From: Arthrobacter sp. StoSoilB5
GTDB lineage: Bacteria; Actinomycetota; Actinomycetes; Actinomycetales; Micrococcaceae
Direction: 5' to 3'
DNA length: 64,000 bases
Assembly: GCF_019977235.1 (NCBI RefSeq)
Contig: NZ_AP024646.1
Span: 3,162,001-3,226,000 of the forward strand
Part shown: positions 35,507 through 46,254 of the stretch, in pieces
Layout of the letters: every line of letters begins with the position of its first letter
Numbering within the stretch: position 1 is the stretch's first letter
The notes under the pieces: generated by a model
Seen by the model: the letters and a program-made list of their open reading frames with translations, nothing else
What the model was told of the DNA's origin: nothing
The model's database searches: none
Made by a program: the position numbers and the translations under genes

Positions 35507-36576
35507 CCACCACCGAAGAATCAGTATCACTGTGGCGACCGGACATCCTGGGCAGCGGGTATCAGTGCTTGGAACTCCCCTTGCCCCCTGACGACGAGGG
35601 CACCGTCAAAGCGACCCTCGTCAGGCATGCCCCACCAGTTACAGCCACAACTCCCCACGGCATCCTTGACTTTCTCTCCACCTTCACAAAAGGCAGGCGC
35701 CGGGCAGCTTCCACGGATCCAGCGGGGGCGCCACGCGTGGTTCTCTATCTTCACGGATGGGCTGACTATTTCCTCCAGACCGAACTCGCTGAGTACCTCA
35801 CTGCATCAGGCTTTCATTTCTACGCGCTGGACCTTCGGAAATTTGGGCGGAGCCTGTTGCCCGGTCAGACGCCCGGATATACAACCAACCTTGCTGTCTA
35901 CGACGAAGACATCGAGGCAGCCTTGCTGGAGGTCGAACGGGACGTTTTGGCAAGGACCAACAATCCAGCGCCGCCAACCATTCATGTGCTCGCACACTCT
36001 TTGGGCGGGCTGATTGCTTCCTTGTGGGCGGACCGCCACCCAGGCCGGATTGGGACACTGGTGCTGAACTCGCCTTGGCTTGAGCTCCAGGGCAGCAGCC
36101 TGGTTCGCAGCATCGCCATGCATCTGGTGGAGCCCTTCGCACGAACTGACCCTAAGCGTCCGTTCAGGTTCCCCGAGATGCCCGCGTACTGGGAGAGCGT
36201 CAGCAACCAAGCCCACGGCGAATGGGTGCTCGATTCGGTCTGGCGGCCGCGCGCCTCATTCCCCATTCGCGCCGGATGGACCAAGGCAGTGCTCGCCGGC
36301 CACAAAACGGTGGAGCGAAAACTCAACATCGATGCCCCGGTCCTGGTGCTTTTATCGGGCCGGACCAGGATCCAGGTCGAATGGACGGCAGACCTCATGA
36401 GGGCGGACGCCGTAATCGACGTCGAGGAGACATCGCGCCGTGCGTTGGGCCTGGGCCGGCGAACGGCTGTGTTCCGCTACCCAGGGGCACTCCACGACAT
36501 TTTCCTGTCCCGGAGGACAATTCGCCAACAGGCTTATCGTGATGTGTCGGTTTGGCTCTCGTCCTACCCGTATTGA
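35503..36576 (+). CDS. Alpha/beta hydrolase (monoacylglycerol-lipase-like), paralog 2
   Basis: A 357-residue serine hydrolase. It has LYLHGWADYF, nucleophile elbow AHSLGGL and catalytic His in GALHDIFLS. It carries an extra Pro/Thr/Arg-rich insertion before the core (about residues 48-80). ATG 35503 overlaps the preceding stop (ATGA) with AGGAAGGGG upstream. The shared blocks with paralog 1 indicate a local duplication. It converges on uppS with a gap of only 15 bases and no clear terminator. Confidence 0.87.
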   Translation: MTTTEESVSLWRPDILGSGYQCLELPLPPDDEGTVKATLVRHAPPVTATTPHGILDFLSTFTKGRRRAASTDPAGAPRVVLYLHGWADYFLQTELAEYLTASGFHFYALDLRKFGRSLLPGQTPGYTTNLAVYDEDIEAALLEVERDVLARTNNPAPPTIHVLAHSLGGLIASLWADRHPGRIGTLVLNSPWLELQGSSLVRSIAMHLVEPFARTDPKRPFRFPEMPAYWESVSNQAHGEWVLDSVWRPRASFPIRAGWTKAVLAGHKTVERKLNIDAPVLVLLSGRTRIQVEWTADLMRADAVIDVEETSRRALGLGRRTAVFRYPGALHDIFLSRRTIRQQAYRDVSVWLSSYPY

Positions 36577-36591
36577 TCCAGCATGCCCGTG

Positions 36592-37416
36592 CTAATTAGC
36601 GGCTGGCGCCGCGTCTACCGCTCCGCCATACCGGCGGTCCCGCCTAGCGTAAATCTCGACGGCGTCCCAAAGCGTCCGCCTGTCTACGTCCGGCCACAAC
36701 GTGTCCATGAAGACGAATTCAGCGTAGGCAGACTGCCACAGCAGGAAGTTTGACAACCTCTGCTCGCCGGAACTGCGCAGGAAGAGGTCTACGTCGGGCA
36801 AGTCGGGCTCATCCAGGTATTTCTGGATGGTCTTTTCGGTCACGGATCCCGGCTTGAGTCGCCCGGCGGCAACGTCCTCGGCAATGGCAGAGACGGCGTC
36901 GGCTATTTCAGCCCGGCCGCCGTAGTTAACACACATGGTCAAGGTGCAAGTGTCGTTGGCCTTGGTAAATTCCTCGGCCTCTTCAAGCTCACGGATAACC
37001 GAGCCCCAGAGCCTGGGCCGTCGCCCGGCCCAGCGGATCCTGACTCCCCATTCGTCGAGTTGGTTCCGTTGGCGACGTAGCACATCCTTGTTAAATCCCA
37101 TCAGGAAGCGGACTTCTTCTGGAGATCGTCGCCAGTTCTCCGTGGAAAACGCGTAGACGCTAACGTACTTGATGCCTAGCTCGATGGCTCCGGCCATCAC
37201 GTCCAGCAGTGCCGGTTCGCCGGCCTTGTGCCCTTCAATGCGGGGCAATCCCCGCTGGTTGGCCCAACGGCCATTGCCATCCATCACAATTGCCACGTGC
37301 TGTGGAATAAGTTCACTTGGAATGTTCGGCGGAACGGCACCTGAAGGGTGGCCATACGGGGCTACTACGGGCGAAGTCCTCGCGGGGGTCGTCTTGCTTT
37401 TCTTTCCAAGTGCCAC
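36592..37416 (-). CDS. uppS: Isoprenyl transferase (cis-polyprenyl diphosphate synthase)
   Basis: A 274-residue enzyme making the lipid carrier for peptidoglycan and polymer assembly. Seen: [12 protein letters not shown] with catalytic Asp46, STENWRR, and the C-terminal [21 protein letters not shown] 37416 lies 2 bases after the recO stop, with GGAG in the recO end serving as ribosome site. The ORF is open to 37470, but that overlaps recO. The recO-uppS pair is the same as in mycobacteria, where this locus encodes decaprenyl diphosphate synthase. Confidence 0.94.
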   Translation of the reverse strand: MALGKKSKTTPARTSPVVAPYGHPSGAVPPNIPSELIPQHVAIVMDGNGRWANQRGLPRIEGHKAGEPALLDVMAGAIELGIKYVSVYAFSTENWRRSPEEVRFLMGFNKDVLRRQRNQLDEWGVRIRWAGRRPRLWGSVIRELEEAEEFTKANDTCTLTMCVNYGGRAEIADAVSAIAEDVAAGRLKPGSVTEKTIQKYLDEPDLPDVDLFLRSSGEQRLSNFLLWQSAYAEFVFMDTLWPDVDRRTLWDAVEIYARRDRRYGGAVDAAPAAN

Positions 37417-37418
37417 AG

Positions 37419-38174
37419 TCAGCTTCGCTCCACGTGTTTGAGTGATTTCAAGGCGCGTTCCAAATGCCATTGCAGGTAGCTGGCCACTAGCCCGGCCGCT
37501 TCGCGTCGATGCCGGGAATCCGAAGAGTCAGCAACGCCCCAATCCCCGGTCAGCAGGGCGCCAAGAAGTACCACAGTCTCCGGCGCGGGGGCGGGCGAAC
37601 CGGGCGGACGGCAATCGCCACACACCATGCCTCCAAGAGGTGCCGCGAAAGCTGTGTGGGGGCCAAGCCTGCCGCACCGTGCGCAGTCGGTAAAGCTAGG
37701 TGCCCACCCGCCGGTAGCCAGGGCACGCAAGAGATACGAATCCAGGATGAGTTCCGGAGGATGGTCCGAGCGGCTGAGCGCGGCCAACGCACCCACCAGG
37801 AGGTTGTACTGGGCTGTACCGGATTCGGCATCCGCGTCCGTGAGCTTCTCCGCGGTTTCGGTCATGGCAGCTGCCACCGTGAAACGGCCGTAGTCCGCCG
37901 CGATGCTGCTCCCGTATGACCCCTTGGCGACAGCCTGCGTGACGATATCCAGGGTGCGGCCGGAAATGAGCTGGAGGTCTGCCACCATGAAGGGCTCCAG
38001 CCGTGCACCGAACCGGCTGCTGGTCCGACGCACCCCTTTAGCCACTGCCCTGACCTGCCCGTGGTGTTTGGTCAGCAGGGTAATGATGCGGTCAGCCTCA
38101 CCCAGTTTGTGGGTACGGAGCACCACGGCATCGTCCCGGTAGGACCGTGCTGCAAACGATGAGGGATTGGCCAC
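37419..38174 (-). CDS. recO: DNA repair protein RecO
   Basis: A 251-residue recombination mediator of the RecFOR pathway. The N-terminal OB-fold has [20 protein letters not shown]. The C-terminal zinc site reads CARCGRLG...MVCGDC. It loads RecA onto SSB-coated gaps together with RecR. GTG 38174 gives a normal N-terminus. Alternative upstream starts exist at 38189 and 38204. It is followed at once by uppS. Confidence 0.93.
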   Translation of the reverse strand: MANPSSFAARSYRDDAVVLRTHKLGEADRIITLLTKHHGQVRAVAKGVRRTSSRFGARLEPFMVADLQLISGRTLDIVTQAVAKGSYGSSIAADYGRFTVAAAMTETAEKLTDADAESGTAQYNLLVGALAALSRSDHPPELILDSYLLRALATGGWAPSFTDCARCGRLGPHTAFAAPLGGMVCGDCRPPGSPAPAPETVVLLGALLTGDWGVADSSDSRHRREAAGLVASYLQWHLERALKSLKHVERS

Positions 38175-38217
38175 AACTAATCTTCGCACTAAGCCGGCGG
38201 CCAAAGAGGTCCGCCGG

Positions 38218-38253
38218 ACCGTGTGGTGACGGCGATTCCCGTCACCACACGGT
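38218..38253. terminator. Hairpin between leuA and recO
   Basis: A perfect 15-bp stem (38218-38232 with 38239-38253) has a 6-base loop, 9 bases after the leuA stop (38262). There is no T-run on the minus side. Confidence 0.7.
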
Positions 38254-38261
38254 TCAGGCGT

Positions 38262-40025
<1,764 letters not shown>

Positions 40026-40030
40026 CTAAG

Positions 40031-40109
40031 TGAAAGCTTAGCCGGGCACAACGAAACTCCGCGGCGAGGATGGCCCAGCTTTTCAGATAGCTTTCAGGCC
40101 TCGCCGCGG
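40031..40109 (-). promoter_or_regulatory. leuA attenuator: two mutually exclusive hairpins
   Basis: In minus-strand order: L1 CCGCGGCGAGG (40109-40099), L2 TGAAAGCT (40096-40089), R1 CCTCGCCGCGG (40069-40059), R2 AGCTTTCA (40038-40031). L1 pairs perfectly with R1 (11 bp) and L2 with R2 (8 bp). The order L1-L2-R1-R2 means both cannot form as simple hairpins. L1 lies within the end of the leader-peptide coding sequence and L2 spans its stop codon, so ribosome position would decide between the pairings. Confidence 0.7.
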
Positions 40110-40138
40110 CAGCTAAGAAGAAGCATTCCCGCACGCAC
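40094..40138 (-). CDS. leuA leader peptide
   Basis: A 14-codon ORF reads VRAGMLLLSCRGEA and then TGA. Codons 6-8 are three consecutive CTT Leu. GTG 40138 lies exactly 6 bases after TACTGT, fitting a leaderless start; ATG 40126 would give a 10-residue version. The ORF ends 92 bases before leuA, right at the base of alternative hairpins. Leu-rich leader peptides upstream of leuA are known from other actinobacteria. Confidence 0.72.
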   Translation of the reverse strand: MRAGMLLLSCRGEA

Positions 40139-40144
40139 AAGTTC

Positions 40145-40150
40145 ACAGTA
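40145..40150 (-). promoter_or_regulatory. Putative -10 of the leuA leader transcript
   Basis: On the minus strand TACTGT is followed by GAACTT (6 bases) and GTG 40138, the leader-peptide start. A possible TTGCAA lies 20 bases upstream, longer than the usual spacing. Confidence 0.55.
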
Positions 40151-40252
40151 ACACGGTGCGTATGATGACATTGCAACACCTCATGCAACGTCCACTATGC
40201 AGACGCCGCGACGGTGGCAACGCCGGCTGCAGCGTCCATTCAAGGAGCAACA

Positions 40253-42205
40253 GTGCCACAGTCGGGGATCACTCTTTCCAACATAGATCACAGCGTCCGG
40301 CCGCAGGACGATCTCTACCAGCACGTCAACGGTGCATGGCTGAACAGCACGACGATCCCTGACGACCGCCCCCTGGAAGGCACATTCACCGCTTTGCGGG
40401 ACGAAGCAGAACTGGCCGTCAAGGCGATCATCGAGGAAGCGGCAAACAAGGGAGCCTCAGCCACCGGCGTCGAACAGAAGGTCGGCGGACTTTACGCCAG
40501 CTTCATGGACGAGGCCGCAGCGGAGGCGAAGGGGCTCGAGCCACTCCGGGGGCGTCTGGAAGAAGTCCGTTCAGTGGGTTCGGCCGAGGAATTCGCGGCG
40601 CTACTGGGCCGGCTGTTCCGGTGCGATGTGTCCGGCCTGTTCTCCATCTACCCGGCGCCGGACGCCGGAAACCCGGAGCGGATCCTGCTGTACATCGGGC
40701 AAGGCGGCCTGGGCCTCCCAGACGAGTCCTACTATCGCGATGAAAAGTTTGCCGCGATCGTGGTTGCCTACGGCGAATACATCGCCAAGTTGTTTAGCCT
40801 CGCCGGTGTTCCTGACGCAGAAGCCGCTGCTGGCCGCATTGTCGCCTTGGAAAAGGCCCTCGCATCCCACCACTGGGACAACGTCACCCTTCGTGACCCC
40901 CAAAAGACGTACAACCTCAAGACCGCGGAAGAAGCAGCGAAGCTGTTCCCCCTACTGGATACCTGGTTTGACGCCGGCCGTGTCGACGCCGGCAAGCGGA
41001 GCGAGATCGTGGTCAGCACACCGGACTTCTTTGCAGGCGCCGCTTCGCTGTTGGAATCGGAACCACTGGATGTCTGGAAGGAATGGCTGACCCTGAGGGT
41101 GCTCAGCTCCGCCGCGCCATACCTTTCCTCGGTGTTTGTGGACACGAACTTCGACTTCTACGGGACCACCCTCAGCGGCACCCCCCAGAACAAGGAGCGC
41201 TGGAAGCGCGGCGTTGCCGTCGTCGAAGCAGCACTCGGCGAGGCCGTGGGCCAAATTTACGTGGAGCGGCATTTTCCTGAAGGTCACAAGGCAAGGATGC
41301 AAACCCTCGTGGCCAATCTGATTGAGGCCTACCGGGACAGCATTTCTTCCCTTGAGTGGATGGGTGAGGATACAAAGGCCGAGGCCCTCAAGAAATTGGA
41401 TGCGTTCCGCCCCAAGATTGGTTTCCCTGAGAAATGGATCGACTACTCCGCCGTTGAGATCGACCCCAATGACCTTTTGGGCAACGTAGAACGGGCCCAT
41501 GACGCCGACGTCGACCGCCACCTGGACGAAATAGGCAAGCCCGTTGACTTGGACAAGTGGCTCATGACGCCACAGACCGTGAACGCGTACTATCACCCGA
41601 TGCTGAACGAAATCGTGTTCCCCGCCGCTATCCTCCAGCCACCCTTCTTCACGGCAGAGGCAGACGACGCCGTGAACTACGGTGGCATTGGTGCCGTGAT
41701 CGGCCATGAGATCGGCCATGGATTCGACGACCAGGGATCCCAATTCGACGGCAGCGGAGCACTCCGCAATTGGTGGACAGAAGAGGACAGGACGGCTTTT
41801 GAAGCCCGGACGGCAAAGTTGGTTGCCCAATACGATGCCCTATCGCCCTATGCGGCACCTGACCACAAGGTCAATGGGAAGCTGACGCTGGGTGAGAACA
41901 TCGGCGACCTCGGCGGGCTCACGATTGCGTACAAGGCCTACCTTCTCAGTCTCGACGGCGCCGAGCCTGAGGTCCTGGATGGTTTCACGGGCCAGCAGCG
42001 GTTCTTCATGTCATGGGCTGCCGGCTGGCGCCAGGTGATCCGGCCCGAGGAAGCGATCCGCAGGCTCGCCACCGATCCACACTCCCCCAACGAATTCCGC
42101 ACCAATGCCATTGCCCGCAACCTTGACGCCTTCCACGAAGCATTCCAGGTCAACGATCAAGACCGGATGTGGATGGAACCCGGGGACAGGGTCAGCATCT
42201 GGTAA
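40253..42205 (+). CDS. M13-family zinc metallopeptidase (neprilysin/PepO-like)
   Basis: A 650-residue peptidase. The zinc motif HEIGH is at 485-489, and the third ligand Glu548 is in GENIGDLGGL. The N-terminal family block is DDLYQHVNGAWL. No signal peptide is visible, as in many bacterial PepO/PepW enzymes that cleave oligopeptides. GTG 40253 is chosen because AAGGAG lies 5 bases before it; an earlier start at 40214 lacks this. It is divergent from leuA and ends before a hairpin terminator. Confidence 0.94.
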   Translation: MPQSGITLSNIDHSVRPQDDLYQHVNGAWLNSTTIPDDRPLEGTFTALRDEAELAVKAIIEEAANKGASATGVEQKVGGLYASFMDEAAAEAKGLEPLRGRLEEVRSVGSAEEFAALLGRLFRCDVSGLFSIYPAPDAGNPERILLYIGQGGLGLPDESYYRDEKFAAIVVAYGEYIAKLFSLAGVPDAEAAAGRIVALEKALASHHWDNVTLRDPQKTYNLKTAEEAAKLFPLLDTWFDAGRVDAGKRSEIVVSTPDFFAGAASLLESEPLDVWKEWLTLRVLSSAAPYLSSVFVDTNFDFYGTTLSGTPQNKERWKRGVAVVEAALGEAVGQIYVERHFPEGHKARMQTLVANLIEAYRDSISSLEWMGEDTKAEALKKLDAFRPKIGFPEKWIDYSAVEIDPNDLLGNVERAHDADVDRHLDEIGKPVDLDKWLMTPQTVNAYYHPMLNEIVFPAAILQPPFFTAEADDAVNYGGIGAVIGHEIGHGFDDQGSQFDGSGALRNWWTEEDRTAFEARTAKLVAQYDALSPYAAPDHKVNGKLTLGENIGDLGGLTIAYKAYLLSLDGAEPEVLDGFTGQQRFFMSWAAGWRQVIRPEEAIRRLATDPHSPNEFRTNAIARNLDAFHEAFQVNDQDRMWMEPGDRVSIW

Positions 42206-42215
42206 GGCCCCTACG

Positions 42216-42260
42216 ACGAATGGCCGGATCCCGTGGATGAATCGGGGTCCGGCCATTCGT
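42216..42260. terminator. Hairpin between M13 peptidase and LCP genes
   Basis: The left arm 42216-42232 and the right arm 42245-42260 pair over 16 bp with one bulged T. The plus side is followed by CTTTGG. It lies between convergent genes. Confidence 0.78.
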
Positions 42261-42300
42261 CTTTGGCTGCCTTTGCAGCCTGTTACCGCTGAGATGACTG

Positions 42301-43872
42301 TTATTGGGTGATGTAGAGCGGGTTCACCTGTTGACACACTGCTTCTTTGGCCGTCTGGTTGACTACATCGGGTGGAACCGAGGCCGCCCCATAGGCTGTC
42401 CCGGTGGCGAAGTCCGTGCCCACGTAGAGCTGTACGCCCGAAACCCGTGGGGATGGCTGAACCTGTGCCGCCGGGATGCCGAAGAGCGTGGCAATGTCCG
42501 TAGCAACGTCAGCGAAGTCCGGACCGTAGTAGACAACAGTCTTCTCCACGGGGTTTGCCAGATAGGAAACGGACTGCGCAAATCCATTGCCGGTCAAGGT
42601 CGCCAAAATCTCCTGCGCCCTGGTCCCAACTCCGCTGCCGTTGGCGACTGCCACCGGCTGGATGGCTTTGTTGTAGGCCGGAACTGCAGGAGCAACAGTG
42701 GTAGGGGCCGCCGAAGGTGTTCCTTCCGCAGGCCCTGTTGGGGCCGGACTAGACGTCGCCCCGGGATTTGTCAGGTCCAGATCGGCGCGAAGGGCTGCGA
42801 AGAGCTGTGATGCCTGGGGCTCAACGAGCTCCAACCGGTTGGGGTCCAATGCGGCAGGCTGGGTGGGGACGGCGACAAACGCGACCTTGGAGACATCAAT
42901 GTCCTTCAGCCTTCCACCAATCGTCAACAGTGATGGCACTGACGCCAGCCCCTCATCAACAGTGAGGTTTTGCGTCACGACGTCGGCGATCTGCAGGAGC
43001 CTTTGTGGATTGCCGAGCGTGCCGTCGGCCTTGAGCTTCCGCGTCAGGGACGAAAGAAACGCCTGCTGGCCCTTGATTCGGCCAAGGTCGCCACCGTCTC
43101 CGAAGGCATGCCTGGTACGCAGGAATGCCAGGGCCTGCTCGCCTTCCACCTGGGAATTGCCCTTCGGCAAACGAAGATGGGAGTCGGGATCAAAGACGGG
43201 ATCACTGACACAAACATCCACTCCGCCGACGGCCTTGGAGAGTTCCTTCACCGCATTGAAGTCGGCCATCATGAAGTGATCTATTTCCAGGCCGGTGAGT
43301 TTATTGATGGTGTCCACGGCGCAACCGATACCGGCTTCTGCCATGGCTTCGTTGATCATCACGCCGCTACGGGCGGGGAACGTCTGGTTGTTGGTGTGGT
43401 CCGTGCACTGGGGCACATCAACAAGGAGGTCACGCGGGAAACTCATGACGCTGACCCGTTTGTTGTCAGCGGAAATGTCCAGCAGCATCATGACGTCCGA
43501 GTGGCCATAGCCAGTGGAATCGTCCGCGTTGCCGTACTGCGAGTTTTTCCCATCGCGGGTGTCCGAGCCGAGGATAAGGATCTGCAGCCGGTCCGATTTG
43601 TCATTCACCACGGCGTCGGTGGCATCACGCGTTTCGCCCGCGGATAGCGGGGCCTTGGTGATGTTGGTCTGTAGCCGGATAAACCAGAAGGCTGCAAAAG
43701 CAACGCCGGCAACGAGAGCCACCGACACGACGCCGGTAACAATCTTTAGCCACAACGGGAGCCCCTTGGGCGCGTTCATGTGGCGCGGAGTTCCCTCGGG
43801 GTCCTCCCCATGGCGCGCCGCATCGGGAGCAGCGGTGCCGGGGCCCGGCGGGCGGGCGTCACGACGTCGCAC
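42301..43872 (-). CDS. LytR-CpsA-Psr (LCP) family cell-wall glycopolymer ligase
   Basis: A 523-residue membrane-anchored protein. After a short cytoplasmic part comes one TM (LWLKIVTGVVSVALVAGVAFAAF is in this region, about residues 40-62). The extracellular LCP domain has LILGSDTRDG, SDVMMLLDI, MSFPRDLLVDVP and FLRTRHAFGDGGDLGR. A Pro/Ala/Thr-rich linker then leads to a LytR_C domain with ANGSGVGTRAQEIL. LCP proteins attach teichoic acid or arabinogalactan-type polymers to peptidoglycan. GTG 43872 is preferred, with GGAAAGG about 9 bases upstream. Confidence 0.92.
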   Translation of the reverse strand: MRRRDARPPGPGTAAPDAARHGEDPEGTPRHMNAPKGLPLWLKIVTGVVSVALVAGVAFAAFWFIRLQTNITKAPLSAGETRDATDAVVNDKSDRLQILILGSDTRDGKNSQYGNADDSTGYGHSDVMMLLDISADNKRVSVMSFPRDLLVDVPQCTDHTNNQTFPARSGVMINEAMAEAGIGCAVDTINKLTGLEIDHFMMADFNAVKELSKAVGGVDVCVSDPVFDPDSHLRLPKGNSQVEGEQALAFLRTRHAFGDGGDLGRIKGQQAFLSSLTRKLKADGTLGNPQRLLQIADVVTQNLTVDEGLASVPSLLTIGGRLKDIDVSKVAFVAVPTQPAALDPNRLELVEPQASQLFAALRADLDLTNPGATSSPAPTGPAEGTPSAAPTTVAPAVPAYNKAIQPVAVANGSGVGTRAQEILATLTGNGFAQSVSYLANPVEKTVVYYGPDFADVATDIATLFGIPAAQVQPSPRVSGVQLYVGTDFATGTAYGAASVPPDVVNQTAKEAVCQQVNPLYITQ

Positions 43873-43976
43873 TATTCGGTTACCTTTCCTCAAACACGTG
43901 GATCCCCGCAATCATAGTGGCCGATTCTGGGAAGTTCCTTATCGAGCCCAAGCCACGCCGTTGCCGTGACGCCGGG

Positions 43977-44939
43977 TCAGAAGCCGAGTTTTACCAATTG
44001 CTTGGGATCCCGCTGCCAGTCTTTGGCAACCTTGACATGCAAATCCAGGTAGATCCTGGTTCCCAGGAGCGTCTCGATTCCCTTACGCGCATTGGTTCCG
44101 ACTTCACGCAGCCTGCTCCCACCCTTGCCGATGATGATTGCTTTTTGGGAAGGACGCTCCACGTAAAGATTGACCCGGACGTCCAGCAACGGATTCTCTT
44201 CGGTGCGGCCTTCGCGTGGCACGATTTCCTCGACAACAACGGCCAGGGAGTGGGGAAGTTCATCCCGGACACCTTCGAGGGCAGCTTCGCGGATGAGTTC
44301 GGCAATCATGACGGCCTCGGGCTCGTCGGTCAGCTCGCCGTCCGGATAAAGCGGCGGCGACGACGGCATATGCCCAATAAGTACGTCCGCAACAGTGGAC
44401 ACCTGGAAACCATCGGCTGCAGAAACGGGGACGATATCCGCCCAGCCCTGGTCCCCGAGGACTTCCCGGCCCAATGCGGCAACAGCGAGCAGCTGCTCCG
44501 TGAGAGCCTGGCGGTCCACGAGGTCGGTCTTGGTCACAATGGCAACAATGGGCTTGCGGCCCACGGCAGCCAACTGAGCGGCGATGTACTTGTCGCCGGG
44601 ACCGATTTTCTCATTGGCCGGCAAGCAGAAGCCAATAGCGTCCACCTCGGACAAGGTGTCGGCAACGAGGTCGTTGAGCCGCTTTCCCAAGAGAGTGCGG
44701 GGCCGGTGGAGGCCGGGAGTATCAACCAGGATCAGTTGTGCGTCCTCGCGGTGGACGATGCCGCGAATCGTGTGGCGCGTGGTCTGCGGTTTGGCCGATG
44801 TAATGGCCACCTTCTGGCCCACCAAGGCATTTGTCAGCGTGGACTTACCCGCGTTCGGGCGGCCAACAAGGACCGAGAATCCGGCGTGGAAGCCACCGAA
44901 ATCGTCATCGGCGTCGAACTTTTTATTTTGCTTGCTCAC
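43977..44939 (-). CDS. era: GTPase Era
   Basis: A 320-residue GTPase for 30S subunit maturation. G1 is GRPNAGKST (26-34), G3 DTPGLHRP and G4 TKTD. The C-terminal KH domain has IIIGKGGSRLREVG. GTG 44939 has GGGAG at 6-base spacing and overlaps the end of the corC-like gene by 17 bases; the frame is open to 45053, but this start matches family length. It is the last gene of the phoH-ybeY-corC-era chain. Confidence 0.95.
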   Translation of the reverse strand: MSKQNKKFDADDDFGGFHAGFSVLVGRPNAGKSTLTNALVGQKVAITSAKPQTTRHTIRGIVHREDAQLILVDTPGLHRPRTLLGKRLNDLVADTLSEVDAIGFCLPANEKIGPGDKYIAAQLAAVGRKPIVAIVTKTDLVDRQALTEQLLAVAALGREVLGDQGWADIVPVSAADGFQVSTVADVLIGHMPSSPPLYPDGELTDEPEAVMIAELIREAALEGVRDELPHSLAVVVEEIVPREGRTEENPLLDVRVNLYVERPSQKAIIIGKGGSRLREVGTNARKGIETLLGTRIYLDLHVKVAKDWQRDPKQLVKLGF

Positions 44940-46254
44940 GTGGAACTCCCTGTTGCGTTGTGTCGGCCTCATCGAGAAGGTCTTCAAAGTCAGTGTCTTC
45001 CTTTGGCATGGCAGCCGCAATGATGTGGCTGACCCGGTTTCGGCGACCCTCAAGCCTATCTGCCTTTAGCGACACACCGTTCACTTCAACGGAGCTTCCG
45101 ACGATGGGGACCTGGCCGAGCGCCTTGGCAAGGAGGCCTCCGACGGTATCCACTTCGTCGTCGTCGAGGTCGATATCGAACAGCTCCCCCAGGTCATCGA
45201 TGCTCATGCGGGCGCTGACACGGTAGCTTCCATCGCCGAGGTCCACCGCCTCTTCCGCCGCGGCGTCATACTCATCAACGATCTCGCCCACGATTTCCTC
45301 GATGAGGTCCTCCAGGGTGACAAGGCCGGCGGTGCCGCCATACTCGTCAATGACAATGGCCACATGCGTGGATTCCTTCTGCAGTTCCTTCAAGAGGTCG
45401 CTCACAGGCTTGGATTCCGGCACGTATCTAACCTCCCGGGCGAGCGAATCGACGTCGTGCTGTTGCAGTCCGGGTTCGCCGCGATGCATCGCCGCGGCAA
45501 CGTCCTTGAGGTAGAGAATGCCGCGGATCTGGTCCGTATTCTCGCCAATGACCGGGATACGGGAATAGCCGGAACGGAGGAAAAGCGCCATGGCAGCTTC
45601 GAGGTCCGAACCCGCTCCAATGCTGACGATGTCCGTACGGGGAACCATGACCGAGCGAACCAAGGTATCGCCGAAGTCGAAGACTGAGTGGATGAGCTCT
45701 GCCTCGTTGTCTTCGATCATGTCCGATTCCGCCGCGCGATCCACGAACTCACGGAATTCTTCCTCGCTGACGAACGCGTCATCACCACCGGGGGCGCCGG
45801 GAGCGACCGCGCTCCCCAACGCGACCAGCCAGCCGGGAATCGGCCCAAGGACCCAGCACAAGAACCTGATCAGCGGGGCCGTAAACCTGACAACGGGACC
45901 GGAATGGGCGCGGCCCAACTGCCGCGGCGAGACGCCAACCAAAACGAATCCGATGACTGCCATGATGCCTGTCGCCGCCAGGCCTGCAAGCCATACGTTG
46001 TCCAGCAAACTATGCATGACGACAGCGACGGCCACTGCGGCTGCCATCTCGAACCACACGCGCCAGAACCTCAGGGCCCGCATATGTGCGATGGGGTTCT
46101 TGAGGATGCTCCCCAAGGCCCTGCCCTTGCTGCGGACCACTGATTGTTCAGCTTCGTGCCGCGGCAGGAAATTGAACGCAGCCTCAGCTGCGGTCAGCAA
46201 GGCGACGAAGCTGAGAAAAACCAGCGCCATGCCGACCAGGATGAGCGAGGTCAC
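44923..46254 (-). CDS. CorC/HlyC-type transporter-associated protein (DUF21-CBS-CorC_HlyC)
   Basis: A 443-residue membrane protein. The DUF21 domain has about four TMs (residues 1-150). Two CBS domains follow (about 205-330: RSVMVPRTDIVSI, VIGENTDQIRGILYLKD, VAIVIDEYGGTAGLVTLEDLIEEI). A C-terminal transporter-associated domain is at 345-425. The family is implicated in Mg/Co efflux. GTG 46254 overlaps the ybeY stop (GTGA). Confidence 0.92.
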   Translation of the reverse strand: MTSLILVGMALVFLSFVALLTAAEAAFNFLPRHEAEQSVVRSKGRALGSILKNPIAHMRALRFWRVWFEMAAAVAVAVVMHSLLDNVWLAGLAATGIMAVIGFVLVGVSPRQLGRAHSGPVVRFTAPLIRFLCWVLGPIPGWLVALGSAVAPGAPGGDDAFVSEEEFREFVDRAAESDMIEDNEAELIHSVFDFGDTLVRSVMVPRTDIVSIGAGSDLEAAMALFLRSGYSRIPVIGENTDQIRGILYLKDVAAAMHRGEPGLQQHDVDSLAREVRYVPESKPVSDLLKELQKESTHVAIVIDEYGGTAGLVTLEDLIEEIVGEIVDEYDAAAEEAVDLGDGSYRVSARMSIDDLGELFDIDLDDDEVDTVGGLLAKALGQVPIVGSSVEVNGVSLKADRLEGRRNRVSHIIAAAMPKEDTDFEDLLDEADTTQQGVPREQAK

